A DNA stretch of 64,000 nucleotides from Spiractinospora alimapuensis (GTDB lineage Bacteria; Actinomycetota; Actinomycetes; Streptosporangiales; Streptosporangiaceae). How positions within the stretch are numbered: the stretch's first letter is position 1; every line of letters begins with the position of its first letter. The notes under the pieces were generated by a model, which made no database searches, had not been told where the DNA came from, and was given only the letters and a program-made list of their open reading frames with translations. This document shows positions 8,027 through 16,634 of the stretch, piece by piece. A program made the translations under genes and the position numbers. The stretch is from NCBI RefSeq assembly GCF_018437505.1, contig NZ_CP072467.1, forward strand, positions 1,922,001 through 1,986,000. The letters run 5' to 3'.

Positions 8027-9073
8027 ATGCCGTTCCCTGGTCGGCCACGCGCCTCGTCCCCACGCCGATGGCTGGTCACGTCGCTGGCCGTCGGTCTGGG
8101 TGTGACGGTCACCGGCGCGTGTGGCCCCCCGGATGACTTCTCGGTGGATGGTGTGGTGACGATCGACGTCGGCCACAACCAGGCGTCCACGACGGCGCAG
8201 CACGAGGTCCTGGAGGAGGTCGCCGAGCGCATCAGTGAGGAGACCGACGGCACGGTGGAGCTCCGCCTGTTCGCCGACTCCCAGCTCGGTCAGCTCGGTG
8301 ACGTGCCCGACCAGTTCACGGCGGGATCCCCCACGATCGGTGGGGTGAACGCCCCGATCACCGCGGAGTACGGGGTACCGGAACTCGCGGCGCTCAACAT
8401 TCCCTACGTATTCGGAGAGCCGCGGGACATCGAGCGCTTCGCGGCGTCCGATCTGCACGACGACTGGCAGGACCGCCTCTACGAGCAGGGGTTCGTGCTC
8501 ATCGCCTTCAACTGGTACCAGGGTGAACGGCACATCATCTCCGACAACCCCGAGGGCTACCCGACCCCGGAGACGATGGCGGGCGATTCCATCCGGATCC
8601 CGGCCGGGGACAACTGGGCCGCGTTCTTCGGCGACCTTCCCATCGACGCCCAGCAGATGGACGGCACCGAGGTCTACACGGCGATCCAGCAAGGGATTCT
8701 CAACGGCGCCGAGGGCCCCTACGAGCAGATCCTGGGCTGGTCACTGGATGAGCTCGGCACGACGGTCACGCTCACCAGCCACAACTTCGATATCGCCGGA
8801 TTCGCGACGGGCACGACACTGTGGGAGTCCCTGACCGAGGAGGAGCGCGACGTGGTCGAGTCGGCGTTCCTGTGGGGTGGGGAGGAGTTCTCCGAACGCA
8901 CGCTCGCGGCGGAGGACTCCCTGCGGGAGCGGCTGGAGGAGGCGGGTCTGGAGTTCGTCGAGGCGGACCAGGACGCCTATCGGGCTGTCGCGGAGGAGTC
9001 GATCACGGATGCCCGCTTCCCGGAGTACTCGGACGACGTCCTGGAGGAGATCCGTTCCCTCGGAGACTCCTGA
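8027..9073 (+). CDS. TRAP transporter solute-binding lipoprotein (DctP type)
   Basis: 348 residues from ATG 8027 with GGAG at 8017. A basic N-terminus and hydrophobic helix end in a lipobox-like TGAC (Cys near residue 27), so it is probably membrane-anchored outside the cell. The mature part matches the DctP fold: VDVGHNQ-like start, VELRLFADSQLGQLGDVPDQ, then a conserved NWYQGERHI segment and NGAEGPYEQILGW. It captures a carboxylate ligand and hands it to the Q/M membrane subunits encoded 48 nt downstream. The ligand class fits the sugar-acid aldolase gene upstream. Confidence 0.88.
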   Translation: MPFPGRPRASSPRRWLVTSLAVGLGVTVTGACGPPDDFSVDGVVTIDVGHNQASTTAQHEVLEEVAERISEETDGTVELRLFADSQLGQLGDVPDQFTAGSPTIGGVNAPITAEYGVPELAALNIPYVFGEPRDIERFAASDLHDDWQDRLYEQGFVLIAFNWYQGERHIISDNPEGYPTPETMAGDSIRIPAGDNWAAFFGDLPIDAQQMDGTEVYTAIQQGILNGAEGPYEQILGWSLDELGTTVTLTSHNFDIAGFATGTTLWESLTEEERDVVESAFLWGGEEFSERTLAAEDSLRERLEEAGLEFVEADQDAYRAVAEESITDARFPEYSDDVLEEIRSLGDS

Positions 9074-9121
9074 CCAGCGTCGCCTTCGACCAACCCCCGC
9101 TTCTCGCCCCTGGAGGACCTG

Positions 9122-9727
9122 ATGCGATCCGATCATCCCCTGACGCGTGCCGTACGCGTCGGTGTCACCGCCGTCGAGGAGTGGGTGCCCTCCCTGTTAC
9201 TCCTCGGGATCACCCTCCTGGTCGCCTACGGCGTGCTCGCGCGCTACGTCTTGGGCCAGCCGGTGGCGTTCATCAACGAGTTGGCCGTCCTGGTGGCGGC
9301 CTGGGTGGTGTTGCTGGGTGCCGCGGCGGCCACCCGGCGCCGGATGCACGTGGGGATCGACGCGTTGATCGCCAGGTTGACGGGACGCCCCCGGGCGGCG
9401 GCGGACGCCGTGATGAGTCTCGCCGTGTTCGTCGGGGTCGGCGTGCTGGCGTACCTGAGCGTCGAGTTCGTCCTACACGCCCGGGGTGACCTATTCGTGC
9501 TGGGGATCTCGAAGAAGTGGCTGTACGCGAGCCTCCCGGTGGGGTTGTGCCTGATGACCCTGCACCTGGGGACACAGGCGTTCGGCGCGGTGCGCGGCCT
9601 GTGGACGGGCGAGTACTCCGTCACCGCGTCGTTGCAGGCGCAGAGCGACATGTCAGCCGAGAGCCGGGGCGCCGGGGCGGACACCGCCGCCGGTCTCGAC
9701 ATCCGCTCCGAAACCACGAACCGCTAG
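9122..9727 (+). CDS. TRAP transporter small permease (DctQ type)
   Basis: 201 residues with four predicted membrane helices (VPSLLLLGITLLVAYGVLARYVLGQ; LAVLVAAWVVLLGAAAATRR; MSLAVFVGVGVLAYL; and a C-terminal helix). The layout and the RRRMHVGIDAL loop are typical of DctQ subunits, which pair with the large permease. GGAGGACCTG precedes ATG 9122. Genes P, Q and M are consecutive and closely spaced, so they form one operon. The C-terminal 45 residues are poorly conserved. Confidence 0.88.
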   Translation: MRSDHPLTRAVRVGVTAVEEWVPSLLLLGITLLVAYGVLARYVLGQPVAFINELAVLVAAWVVLLGAAAATRRRMHVGIDALIARLTGRPRAAADAVMSLAVFVGVGVLAYLSVEFVLHARGDLFVLGISKKWLYASLPVGLCLMTLHLGTQAFGAVRGLWTGEYSVTASLQAQSDMSAESRGAGADTAAGLDIRSETTNR

Positions 9728-9737
9728 GAGCAGGCTG

Positions 9738-11009
9738 ATGGGTCCCGGTGTCGTTGCACTTCTGGTGTTCTTGGGCGCGCCGATCGCGTTCGTCCTGTTG
9801 CTGGCCGCGTTGGTGTACTACCTGTTGTCGCCACAGCCGGCGATGATCGTGGCCCAGCAGGTGATCACGGGGTTGGAATCGTTCCCCCTGTTGGCGGTCC
9901 CGTTCTTCGTGTTGGCGGGGTCGGCGATGGCGCGGGGCGGTCTGGCGCGGGAACTGCTGGACTTCGCGAACCTGCTGGTGGGGCGTCGGCGCGGCGGCCT
10001 GGCGCAGGTCAACGTGCTGAACAGCGTGATGATGGGCGGCATGTCGGGTTCGGCGATCGCCGACGGCGCGGTCGACGCCAAGGTCCTGGTCCCCGTGATG
10101 GTGCGGCACGGCTACACCCGGGTCTTCTCCTCGGCGTTGAGCGCCGCGACCGGGGTCATCGCGCCGATCATCCCGCCCGGCATCGGGATGATCATCTACG
10201 GTCTGGTGGCGCAGGTGTCGGTGGGACACCTGTTCGTCGGTGGGATCGTGCCCGGTCTGCTGCTGGCGGTGGCTCTGATGATCACTGTTTCGATCATCGC
10301 CCGCCGTCGCGGCTACGGGACGAGCCTGGATCATCGGCCCTCCGCGTCGGAGATCCTGAAGGCGGGCCGGAGGGCGCTTCCGGCATTGCTGATGCCGGTG
10401 TTGTTGATCGTCGGTCTGCGTGCTGGGGTGTTCACCCCGACCGAGCTCGGCGCGATCGCCGCGATCTACACCCTGCTCGTGGGAGCGTTCGTCTACCGGC
10501 AGATCACCGTGCGCAATATCGGTGAGGTGCTGCGGGACGCCGTCTTCGCGACGGCGGTCGTGATGTTCATGCTCGCCGCCGGCTCCGGCCTCGGCGCGGT
10601 GTTCACGTTGGAGCAGATCCCCCAGACTCTGGCCGGTTTGTTGCTGGGTGTCTCGGACAACCCGTGGGTCGTCCTGATTGTCATCAACGTGCTGCTGTTG
10701 GTGCTGGGAATGGTCATCGACGCGACCACCCTGACGATCATCCTGGCTCCGATCCTGGCCACGGCCGCCGTCGGCCTGGGGGTGGACCCCATCCACTTCG
10801 GAGTCGTCATGGTGGTCAACCTGACGATCGGCGGGATCACGCCTCCGCTCGGCGTCGTGATCTTCACGGTGGTCGGCATCACCAAGGCGGATCTCACCCA
10901 GACCTTTCGGGAGATCCTGCCCTTCGTGGCGGCGTGTGTGGTGGTCCTGTTCCTGATCACGTTCATCCCGGACCTGGTTCTCTGGCTCCCCAACTTTCTC
11001 CTGGGATAA
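9738..11009 (+). CDS. TRAP transporter large permease (DctM type)
   Basis: 423 residues, about 12 membrane segments, starting 10 nt after the DctQ stop with AGGAG before the ATG. The stretch SFPLLAVPFFVLAGSAMARGG and the MMGGMSGSAIADGAVD loop are hallmark DctM sequences. GVIAPIIPPGIGMIIYG and GGITPPLGVVIF are the paired re-entrant-loop motifs of this sodium-driven family. It forms the transport channel with DctQ. The gene ends 9 bp from the convergent small gene at 11019. Confidence 0.92.
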   Translation: MGPGVVALLVFLGAPIAFVLLLAALVYYLLSPQPAMIVAQQVITGLESFPLLAVPFFVLAGSAMARGGLARELLDFANLLVGRRRGGLAQVNVLNSVMMGGMSGSAIADGAVDAKVLVPVMVRHGYTRVFSSALSAATGVIAPIIPPGIGMIIYGLVAQVSVGHLFVGGIVPGLLLAVALMITVSIIARRRGYGTSLDHRPSASEILKAGRRALPALLMPVLLIVGLRAGVFTPTELGAIAAIYTLLVGAFVYRQITVRNIGEVLRDAVFATAVVMFMLAAGSGLGAVFTLEQIPQTLAGLLLGVSDNPWVVLIVINVLLLVLGMVIDATTLTIILAPILATAAVGLGVDPIHFGVVMVVNLTIGGITPPLGVVIFTVVGITKADLTQTFREILPFVAACVVVLFLITFIPDLVLWLPNFLLG

Positions 11010-11018
11010 GGCGAGGGC

Positions 11019-11522
11019 TCACTCCACGAGGCGCCGGGCGGCTGCGCTGACCTGTGCGTCGACGTCCTCGACGGTGAGGTCGGTGACGTCGAGGCTGGCG
11101 TAGACGTCGTCGAGCTCCCACAGCTCCTCGGCGGGACCGGCCTGGTGTCCGAACATCCAGTGCGCGACGTGGGTCAGTTCCCAGGGTTCCAGCTCGCCGC
11201 GCAGATGGCGGCGGCACAGCGCCCGGAGAGCCGCGTCGTTCGCGGTCGTGCTGTACCGGGGATGGTGGGAGATCCCGAGTTCGGCGAGAGCCGTTTCCAG
11301 GAGTTCCGCCACCTCGTACCCCGGGTCGGTGGCTCCGGGTTGGGTGGACACCGCAGCGAGCGTTCGCAGTGTCTCACCGTCCAGTCCCGCCACCAGGGAC
11401 GCGCACGCGGCCTCGACCACGGCCTCCGCCGACCCGAGTCCAGCGCTCCACAGCGCCGCGGCGTCGGCGAGTTCCGTCGCCGCCCGCGATCCGCTGTCAG
11501 TGGTCGGGACCTCACGCTCCAT
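11019..11522 (-). CDS. Hypothetical protein, soluble, acidic
   Basis: 167 residues from ATG 11522, which follows GAGG; a longer in-frame start at 11558 lacks a better site. I do not recognise a family. The protein is mostly helical, acidic and without membrane segments. It contains LRRHLRGELEPWELTHVAHWMFGHQ and a C-terminal LDDVYASLDVTDLTVEDVDAQV, the kind of ending seen in small hypothetical actinobacterial proteins. It is convergent with dctM and divergent from the GbsR/ABC operon, so neither neighbour gives a job. Confidence 0.6.
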   Translation of the reverse strand: MEREVPTTDSGSRAATELADAAALWSAGLGSAEAVVEAACASLVAGLDGETLRTLAAVSTQPGATDPGYEVAELLETALAELGISHHPRYSTTANDAALRALCRRHLRGELEPWELTHVAHWMFGHQAGPAEELWELDDVYASLDVTDLTVEDVDAQVSAAARRLVE

Positions 11523-11647
11523 ACGCCGCCTCGCCTTCGTCGTCCCACCGGCCGGCACGACGCCGGGCGCCCCAGTATCGCCTCCCCCTCGAACCGGTGG
11601 GCCGAGCCACCGATCGGTTCACCCGCCACACATCATAACCACCCAAC

Positions 11648-11667
11648 GTTTCAGAATATTTTGAAAC
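11648..11667. promoter_or_regulatory. 20-bp palindrome upstream of GbsR/MarR-type regulator
   Basis: GTTTCAGAATATTTTGAAAC is a palindrome with one mismatched pair (arms GTTTCA/TGAAAC, core AATATT). It lies 52 bp upstream of the regulator start in an AT-rich island of otherwise GC-rich DNA, so it is the likely operator for autoregulation of the regulator-ABC operon. Confidence 0.6.
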
Positions 11668-11719
11668 TTCAGCGATTCAACTGTATTGTTTCGTGTGTGT
11701 CCTTGGAGAGGCGGTGTAC

Positions 11720-12223
11720 ATGTCGTCTGACCCGCTCCGTGAGGAGCGTCTACGACTCGCGGAGGAGTTCGGCCAGTTCTTCGACGAGAACGGTCTGCCC
11801 CGGGCGGAGGGGCGACTGCTGGGTTGGCTGGTGGTGTGTGATCCTCCGGAGCAGTCCGCGGAGGATCTCGGCGAGGCGCTGGGGCTCAGCCGCGGCGGAA
11901 TCAGCATGGCCATGCGGATGCTGATGCGCGCCGAAGCGGTGGAACGTGCCGTCATCCCGGGATCCCGCAGGCACTACTACCGGCTGCGCCCGGGCCTGTG
12001 GCGCCGGGAGATCGAACGCCGCGTACAGGAGGCACGTCGCACCCGTGACCTGGCCCTGGACGGGCTGGAACGTCTGCGGACCGCACCATCGGAGCAGCTT
12101 CGCCGCCTCCAGGACATGCGGGACATGTACGACTACCTGGCCCGCGGCTACCAGGATCTCAACGACGAGTGGCAGGCACGAGAGAAAGGCGCCGAGGATG
12201 GCGACCGCCAGAACCACGAGTAA
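11720..12223 (+). CDS. GbsR/MarR-type winged-helix regulator
   Basis: 167 residues from ATG 11720 (GGAGAGG at 11705); the longer in-frame start has no ribosome site. The sequence LAEEFGQFFDENGLPRAEGRLLGWLVVCDPPEQSAEDLGEALGLSRGGISMAMRMLM matches GbsR-type MarR regulators, with a C-terminal coiled segment for dimerisation. Its 3' end overlaps the start of the ABC ATPase gene by 26 nt, so the exporter is translationally coupled and almost certainly its target. It is probably a repressor released by an exported drug or membrane-active compound. Confidence 0.85.
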   Translation: MSSDPLREERLRLAEEFGQFFDENGLPRAEGRLLGWLVVCDPPEQSAEDLGEALGLSRGGISMAMRMLMRAEAVERAVIPGSRRHYYRLRPGLWRREIERRVQEARRTRDLALDGLERLRTAPSEQLRRLQDMRDMYDYLARGYQDLNDEWQAREKGAEDGDRQNHE

Positions 12224-13112
12224 CTCCGTCGTCGCCCCGAACGCGACCTCGCCTGCCGTGATCGAGGTGCGAGACCTGACCTTCACCTACCCGAAGTCCA
12301 CCACACCGGCGGTGCGTGGGATGGGCTTCACGGTCGGCGCGGGTGAGATCTTCGGATTCCTCGGCCCGAGCGGTGCCGGCAAGTCCACCACCCAGAAGAT
12401 CCTGACCGGGCTCCTGCGTGGGCACGGGGGCGACGTCTCCATCTGGGGGGAGAGTCCACAGACGTGGGGCAAGGACTACTACGAGAAGATCGGCGTGTCC
12501 TTCGAGCTTCCCAACCACTATCTGAAGCTCACGGCGCGCGAGAACCTGGAGTTCTTCGCCTCGCTGTACGGGACGCCCACCGAGGACCCCGGTGAACTGC
12601 TCGACATGGTGGGGTTGGGGGACGTCGCCAACACCCGGGTGTCGAAGTTCTCCAAGGGGATGCAGATGCGTCTGGTGTTCGTGCGTGCCCTCCTCAACCA
12701 GCCGCGGCTGTTGTTCCTCGACGAACCGACCTCCGGCCTCGACCCGCGAAACTCCCGCATCGTCAAGGACGTCATCCTCGACCTCAAACGGCAGGGGCGC
12801 ACCGTGTTCGTCACCACCCACGACATGGCCACGGCCGAAGAGCTGTGCGACACGGTCGCCTTCGTCGTGGACGGCCAGATCGCCACCATGGGTCCGCCCA
12901 CGGAACTGAAGGTCGCGCGCAGCCGGCGTTCGGTACGCGTCGACTACCGGGACGAGGACACCCTGACCAGCTCGGAGTTCGGTCTGGACGGTCTCGCCGA
13001 CGACTCCGCCTTCCACGAGCTCCTGCGGAACCGACGAGTCGAGGCCGTACACAGTCAGGAGGCCGACCTCAATGACGTCTTCATCGAGGTCACCGGCAGG
13101 AGCCTCTCATGA
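12198..13112 (+). CDS. ABC transporter ATP-binding protein (fluoroquinolone-exporter-like)
   Basis: 304 residues starting at ATG 12198 inside the end of the regulator gene. Walker A is GPSGAGKST, Walker B is LLFLDEPTSGLDP, and the His loop is VTTHDM. The signature is degenerate (FSKGMQMRL instead of LSGGQ), a form common in ABC-2 drug and lipid exporters. The gene order, ATPase followed by two small ABC-2 permeases, matches the mycobacterial Rv2688c-Rv2687c-Rv2686c fluoroquinolone efflux system. It energises export through the next two proteins. Confidence 0.9.
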   Translation: MATARTTSNSVVAPNATSPAVIEVRDLTFTYPKSTTPAVRGMGFTVGAGEIFGFLGPSGAGKSTTQKILTGLLRGHGGDVSIWGESPQTWGKDYYEKIGVSFELPNHYLKLTARENLEFFASLYGTPTEDPGELLDMVGLGDVANTRVSKFSKGMQMRLVFVRALLNQPRLLFLDEPTSGLDPRNSRIVKDVILDLKRQGRTVFVTTHDMATAEELCDTVAFVVDGQIATMGPPTELKVARSRRSVRVDYRDEDTLTSSEFGLDGLADDSAFHELLRNRRVEAVHSQEADLNDVFIEVTGRSLS

Positions 13113-13819
13113 GTCGCCTCGCCTCCACCATCAGGATGGAGGGCCGCCTCCAATTCCGCTACGGCTTCGTCTATGCCGCCCTGTTCACCGGTGTGATGTG
13201 GCTGTCGATCCTGCTGCCCATCCCCTCCTCGGGGCGGCCCGCGGCGGGGCCGCTCGTCCTGTTCGCCGACATCGCCATCGTCGGGTTCTTCTTCATCGCC
13301 GGATCGGTCTTCTTCGAGAAAGGGCAGCGCACGCTCTTCGCGCTGGTCATGACCCCGCTCCGCTTTGGTGAGTACCTAGGCGCGAAACTCGCCACCCTCA
13401 CCGCGCTGTCCTTGGTGATCGCGTTCCTCGTGCTGATCCCGGCGCACGGCCTGGAGTTCAACGTGGGCGTCGCAGCGGTCGGGATCATCCTCACGACGCT
13501 GCTGTTCCTGCTCGTGAGCTTCGTGTCCACGGCCCCCTTCGCCTCGATCACCGACTGGCTCATGCCCGGGGGCCTGGTTCTGTTGTTCATGAGCCTCCCG
13601 CTCATTCACTACGCCGGACTGTGGACCAACCCGGTGTTCTACCTACACCCGACGCACGGTTCCCTCATCCTGTTCGGCGCCGCTTTCGGCACGCTGACGC
13701 CGTCGCCGTGGGAGTTCGTCTACAGCGTCGCGTATCCCGTCGCGTGGATCGTGGGGCTCGGCCTCGTCTCCCGCCGCGTGTTCGACACCTACATCGTCGC
13801 CGGTCGAGGAGGGTCCTGA
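13109..13819 (+). CDS. ABC-2 type permease, subunit 1
   Basis: 236 residues and six predicted membrane helices. It overlaps the ATPase stop as ATGA, so translation is coupled. The N-terminal RLASTIRMEGRLQFRYGFVYAALFTGVMW, a long hydrophobic core and GSVFFEKGQRTLFALVMTPLR are typical of ABC-2 half-exporter permeases (Rv2687c/Rv2686c type). It probably pairs with the next gene as a heterodimeric channel. The substrate is not deducible. Confidence 0.85.
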   Translation: MSRLASTIRMEGRLQFRYGFVYAALFTGVMWLSILLPIPSSGRPAAGPLVLFADIAIVGFFFIAGSVFFEKGQRTLFALVMTPLRFGEYLGAKLATLTALSLVIAFLVLIPAHGLEFNVGVAAVGIILTTLLFLLVSFVSTAPFASITDWLMPGGLVLLFMSLPLIHYAGLWTNPVFYLHPTHGSLILFGAAFGTLTPSPWEFVYSVAYPVAWIVGLGLVSRRVFDTYIVAGRGGS

Positions 13820-14583
13820 TGGCCACCCAGTCCACCGTGCGCCCCACATGGCCGAGGATCACCGCGGCCTTGGGCGGAAACGACCGCAGGAGCGTGTTCC
13901 GCGACCCGCTGTTGATCATGGTGTTGGCGAGCCCGCTGCTCTACATCATCATGGTGCGGATTCCGGTCCCGCCCCTCACCGATCACCTGGCGAGCGGCTA
14001 CGGGTTCGACCTCGTCCCCTACTATCCCCTCATCGTGTCGAGTTTCCCGATGCTGGGAACGATGTTGCTGCTCGGCTGCGCCGGCGGGCTCATGCTGTTG
14101 GAGGAGAAGGACACGGGAACCCTGCACGCGCTACGGGTCACGCCGATGCCCCTCGCCGTGTTCGCCGCCTACCGGTGCGCCACCATCATCGTTGTCTCGA
14201 CCGGTTACGTCGCCGCCGCCATGTGGCTCAGTGGTATCGCCCCCACGAGTCTTCTCCCGGCCGTGCTCGTACTCGGCCCCCTCACTGGACTGCTGGCCAT
14301 CGTCATCGCCCTGGCGATGGCGGGTATCGCCAACAACAAGGTCGAGGGTCTGGCGATGATCCGCGCGCTCGGGTTCGTACTGTTCATGACACCGGTCGGC
14401 GCCTTCATCGTCGACGAGCGATGGGAGACGGCGTTCTGGCTCGTGCCGTCGTACTGGCCGTCCAAGGCACTGTGGGTGGCGTGGGACGGCGGAGACTACT
14501 GGCCCTACGCGCTCGTCGGTGTCCTGTACAGCGGCGCCGTCATCGCTGCCCTGGGCCGCGTGTTCGTGCGCAGGGCCGGGTGA
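13819..14583 (+). CDS. ABC-2 type permease, subunit 2
   Basis: 254 residues from ATG 13819, sharing one base with the previous stop (TGATG). Six membrane helices are predicted; the loop LMLLEEKDTGTLHALRVTPMPLAVFAAYR is the conserved cytoplasmic coupling region of ABC-2 permeases. It is the last gene of the regulator-ATPase-permease-permease operon. Its stop lies 25 bp from the stop of the convergent VOC gene. Confidence 0.85.
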   Translation: MATQSTVRPTWPRITAALGGNDRRSVFRDPLLIMVLASPLLYIIMVRIPVPPLTDHLASGYGFDLVPYYPLIVSSFPMLGTMLLLGCAGGLMLLEEKDTGTLHALRVTPMPLAVFAAYRCATIIVVSTGYVAAAMWLSGIAPTSLLPAVLVLGPLTGLLAIVIALAMAGIANNKVEGLAMIRALGFVLFMTPVGAFIVDERWETAFWLVPSYWPSKALWVAWDGGDYWPYALVGVLYSGAVIAALGRVFVRRAG

Positions 14584-14608
14584 CCCGACGGTCGACGGTG
14601 CACGGCCC

Positions 14609-15019
14609 CTAGCCGGCGGCTCCGGTGTACGTCCCGAACGTCCACAGTCCGCCCTCGGGGTCGCGCACCGTGAACGCGTAGGCCTGGCCCCCCGAACCGA
14701 AAGTCGTCGTGTGTGGGGCCTGAACGACGTCCGCCCTGGCCGTGACGGCCCGTGTGTGGACCCCCGTCACGTCGTCGGTCACGACATACAGCGCGTTCCC
14801 TGGCCCCAGGCCACCGTGGACGCCGCCCGTGTGCTTGGTCCCGCCCACCACGACCCGTCCCCCGCCCGGCCATCCGAGCTCCGCGTGGACGACATCGCCG
14901 TCGTCGTCCCGCGCGGCGACCCACTGGTGGAATCCCAGCACGTCGACCAGGAACCGCACGGCGGACGCGGGGTCGTGGTAGTGCAGTATCGGCCAAATCG
15001 ACGAGCGTTCCTCGGTCAC
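14609..15019 (-). CDS. VOC (glyoxalase/bleomycin-resistance fold) protein
   Basis: 136 residues, GTG start. The sequence IWPILHYHDPASAVRFLVDVLGFHQ, then AELGWPGGGRVVVGG and the end VRDPEGGLWTFGTYTG, is a single vicinal-oxygen-chelate unit pair, as in small glyoxalase-like and drug-binding proteins. Candidate metal ligands (His near 13, Glu in the final strand) are present, but activity cannot be assigned. It stands alone, 19 bp after the APH-like gene in the same direction, so the two may be co-transcribed. Confidence 0.8.
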   Translation of the reverse strand: MTEERSSIWPILHYHDPASAVRFLVDVLGFHQWVAARDDDGDVVHAELGWPGGGRVVVGGTKHTGGVHGGLGPGNALYVVTDDVTGVHTRAVTARADVVQAPHTTTFGSGGQAYAFTVRDPEGGLWTFGTYTGAAG

Positions 15020-15038
15020 GGCGTCAGGCTACTCGGGA

Positions 15039-15896
15039 TCAACGGGTGTCGGGGCGCAGCGCGTGGAAAGCGGCGAGGCGTCGCCGCTGGTAGTCGACGT
15101 CCTCCGCGTCGGGGGTCGGATTCACCGCCCGGTCGTAGGCCGTCTCACGGCGGATTCGGGCACGGATGAGCTGGCGGATCGTCACCTCGTCGAGCTGGGT
15201 GGCAGGTCCTCCCGCGACGGTGTACCGGTGGACGAAGTCCATGGCCGCGGAGATGTCGAGGGTGTCCGGGGTGTCGCTCCACTCGAACGCGGCGCCGGAG
15301 ACGTCCCACTCCGGTGCGTCGAGTGTCGCCTCGTCCCAGTCGAGCAGGGCCACGACTCGTCCGGTACGGGCGAGGACGTTGGCGTGGTAGACGTCCCCGT
15401 GCACCGGTCGGCGGGGCCGCCCCCGACGGAAGGCGGCCAGCCAGGCGTCGAGTTCGGCATCGGCCAGTTCCGGGACCGGCGCCGCGGGAACGTCGCGACG
15501 CGGCCTCGGCGGAGTCTTGGTCCGCGACAGCGTGCGGTGTACCCGCGCCAGGAGGTGAGCGACCCGCCTGCACTGGTCGTCGTCCTCGGGGTCACCCCAC
15601 TCCCCGGCGACGAAGGGCCACACGGTGACCGGCCGGCCCGAGACGCGGATGACGGTTCGGCCGTCCGTCGTGGGCACCGGGGCGACCGCCTCGGGAACCT
15701 CCTCGGCCGCGGCGGACGCGACCTCACCGCACCAGGCGATGTCGGCCGTACTTCGCCAGGGTGCGCCGACTCGCACCACGTGGGCGCCGATCCGAAACGC
15801 GGACGACTCGTCCCCGCCGTACAGTGGTTCGGGGGTGTGGACGGCGACGGCCCAAGCGGTCGACACGGCCCGTGCCATGTCGGAGGTCAGTTCCAC
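15039..15896 (-). CDS. Aminoglycoside phosphotransferase (APH)-family kinase-like protein
   Basis: 285 residues from GTG 15896, preceded by AAGGGAA. The kinase catalytic loop reads PVHGDVYHANVLA (Asp in HGD, Asn downstream) and the metal-binding motif is ALLDWDEATLDAPEWDVSG, both standard for APH and choline-kinase-like phosphotransferases. N-terminal GGDESSAFRIGAHVVRVG corresponds to the nucleotide-binding strand region. The family includes resistance enzymes and metabolic kinases; the substrate here is unknown. An unspecified small-molecule kinase is the safe call. Confidence 0.85.
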   Translation of the reverse strand: MELTSDMARAVSTAWAVAVHTPEPLYGGDESSAFRIGAHVVRVGAPWRSTADIAWCGEVASAAAEEVPEAVAPVPTTDGRTVIRVSGRPVTVWPFVAGEWGDPEDDDQCRRVAHLLARVHRTLSRTKTPPRPRRDVPAAPVPELADAELDAWLAAFRRGRPRRPVHGDVYHANVLARTGRVVALLDWDEATLDAPEWDVSGAAFEWSDTPDTLDISAAMDFVHRYTVAGGPATQLDEVTIRQLIRARIRRETAYDRAVNPTPDAEDVDYQRRRLAAFHALRPDTR

Positions 15897-16010
15897 GTCG
15901 TTCCCTTCGCTCGGCTCCCCATGTGCCCGTCTCCTCTGTCATCGCCCCTTCACCCTGGCCGGCCCAGCCCGTAGTGTCGCGGTGACGGGTCGTTGGGGTT
16001 CGGGAGTGAC

Positions 16011-16571
16011 GTGTCGGTAGCGATGAGGCGGGGCCTGGGGGCTGTGACGTTTCTGGTCGCGATCGTGGGGGTCTATCTCGCGCCGATGTTCCGTGTGACC
16101 TTCGACTTCTCACGACCAGGCGTTTCCGGGGAGGGCGGGAGCACCGTGATGCGGATGGCGGACCAGCTCCCGCTGATGTGGGCGGAGTTCGTCTCCCCAC
16201 GTTGGAGTCCCGACTCCGAGGTCTACGAAACGCCGCAGTGGCTGGCCGTCATCATCCTGGGGCTGCTGATCGCGGGCGGAGTCAATGCCGTGCGCGGTGG
16301 GTGGCGCCCCGCGTTCATCCTGGCCGGGGTCGCCGCCCTGCTGGTCGGGTACAACCTATTCACGGTCCCCCTCATCCTGCATCGCGGCTTCGACTCCGGA
16401 TTCAGCGCGATCAGCGGCCGGTCGACCCTCACGACGGACCCCCATCCGGTGGGGATGACGGTCATCGTGCTGAGCCTGCTCCTGCCACTCGCGGTGACCG
16501 CCGCCGGGTGGGCGGCGGGGCGTCGGTGTCCCATCCCGGACACGGGCACGGAGGTGGCCGAGCCACGCTAG
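16011..16571 (+). CDS. Hypothetical membrane protein, 4 TM
   Basis: 186 residues from GTG 16011 (GGGAG at 16002); an in-frame TTG further upstream and an ATG at 16023 are alternatives. Predicted helices: GAVTFLVAIVGVYLAPMF, WLAVIILGLLIAGGVNAV, AFILAGVAALLVGYNLF and VGMTVIVLSLLLPLAVTAAGWAAG. The periplasmic loop between helices 1 and 2 is about 55 residues. I recognise no family. It precedes another membrane protein gene in the same direction by 63 nt, which may form an operon with it. Confidence 0.6.
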   Translation: MSVAMRRGLGAVTFLVAIVGVYLAPMFRVTFDFSRPGVSGEGGSTVMRMADQLPLMWAEFVSPRWSPDSEVYETPQWLAVIILGLLIAGGVNAVRGGWRPAFILAGVAALLVGYNLFTVPLILHRGFDSGFSAISGRSTLTTDPHPVGMTVIVLSLLLPLAVTAAGWAAGRRCPIPDTGTEVAEPR

Positions 16572-16634
16572 CGACAACCAACCCCCGAATTGACGCGTCC
16601 ACCTGGAGAGGACTAGCGCGGAGGGGGCGGAGGC

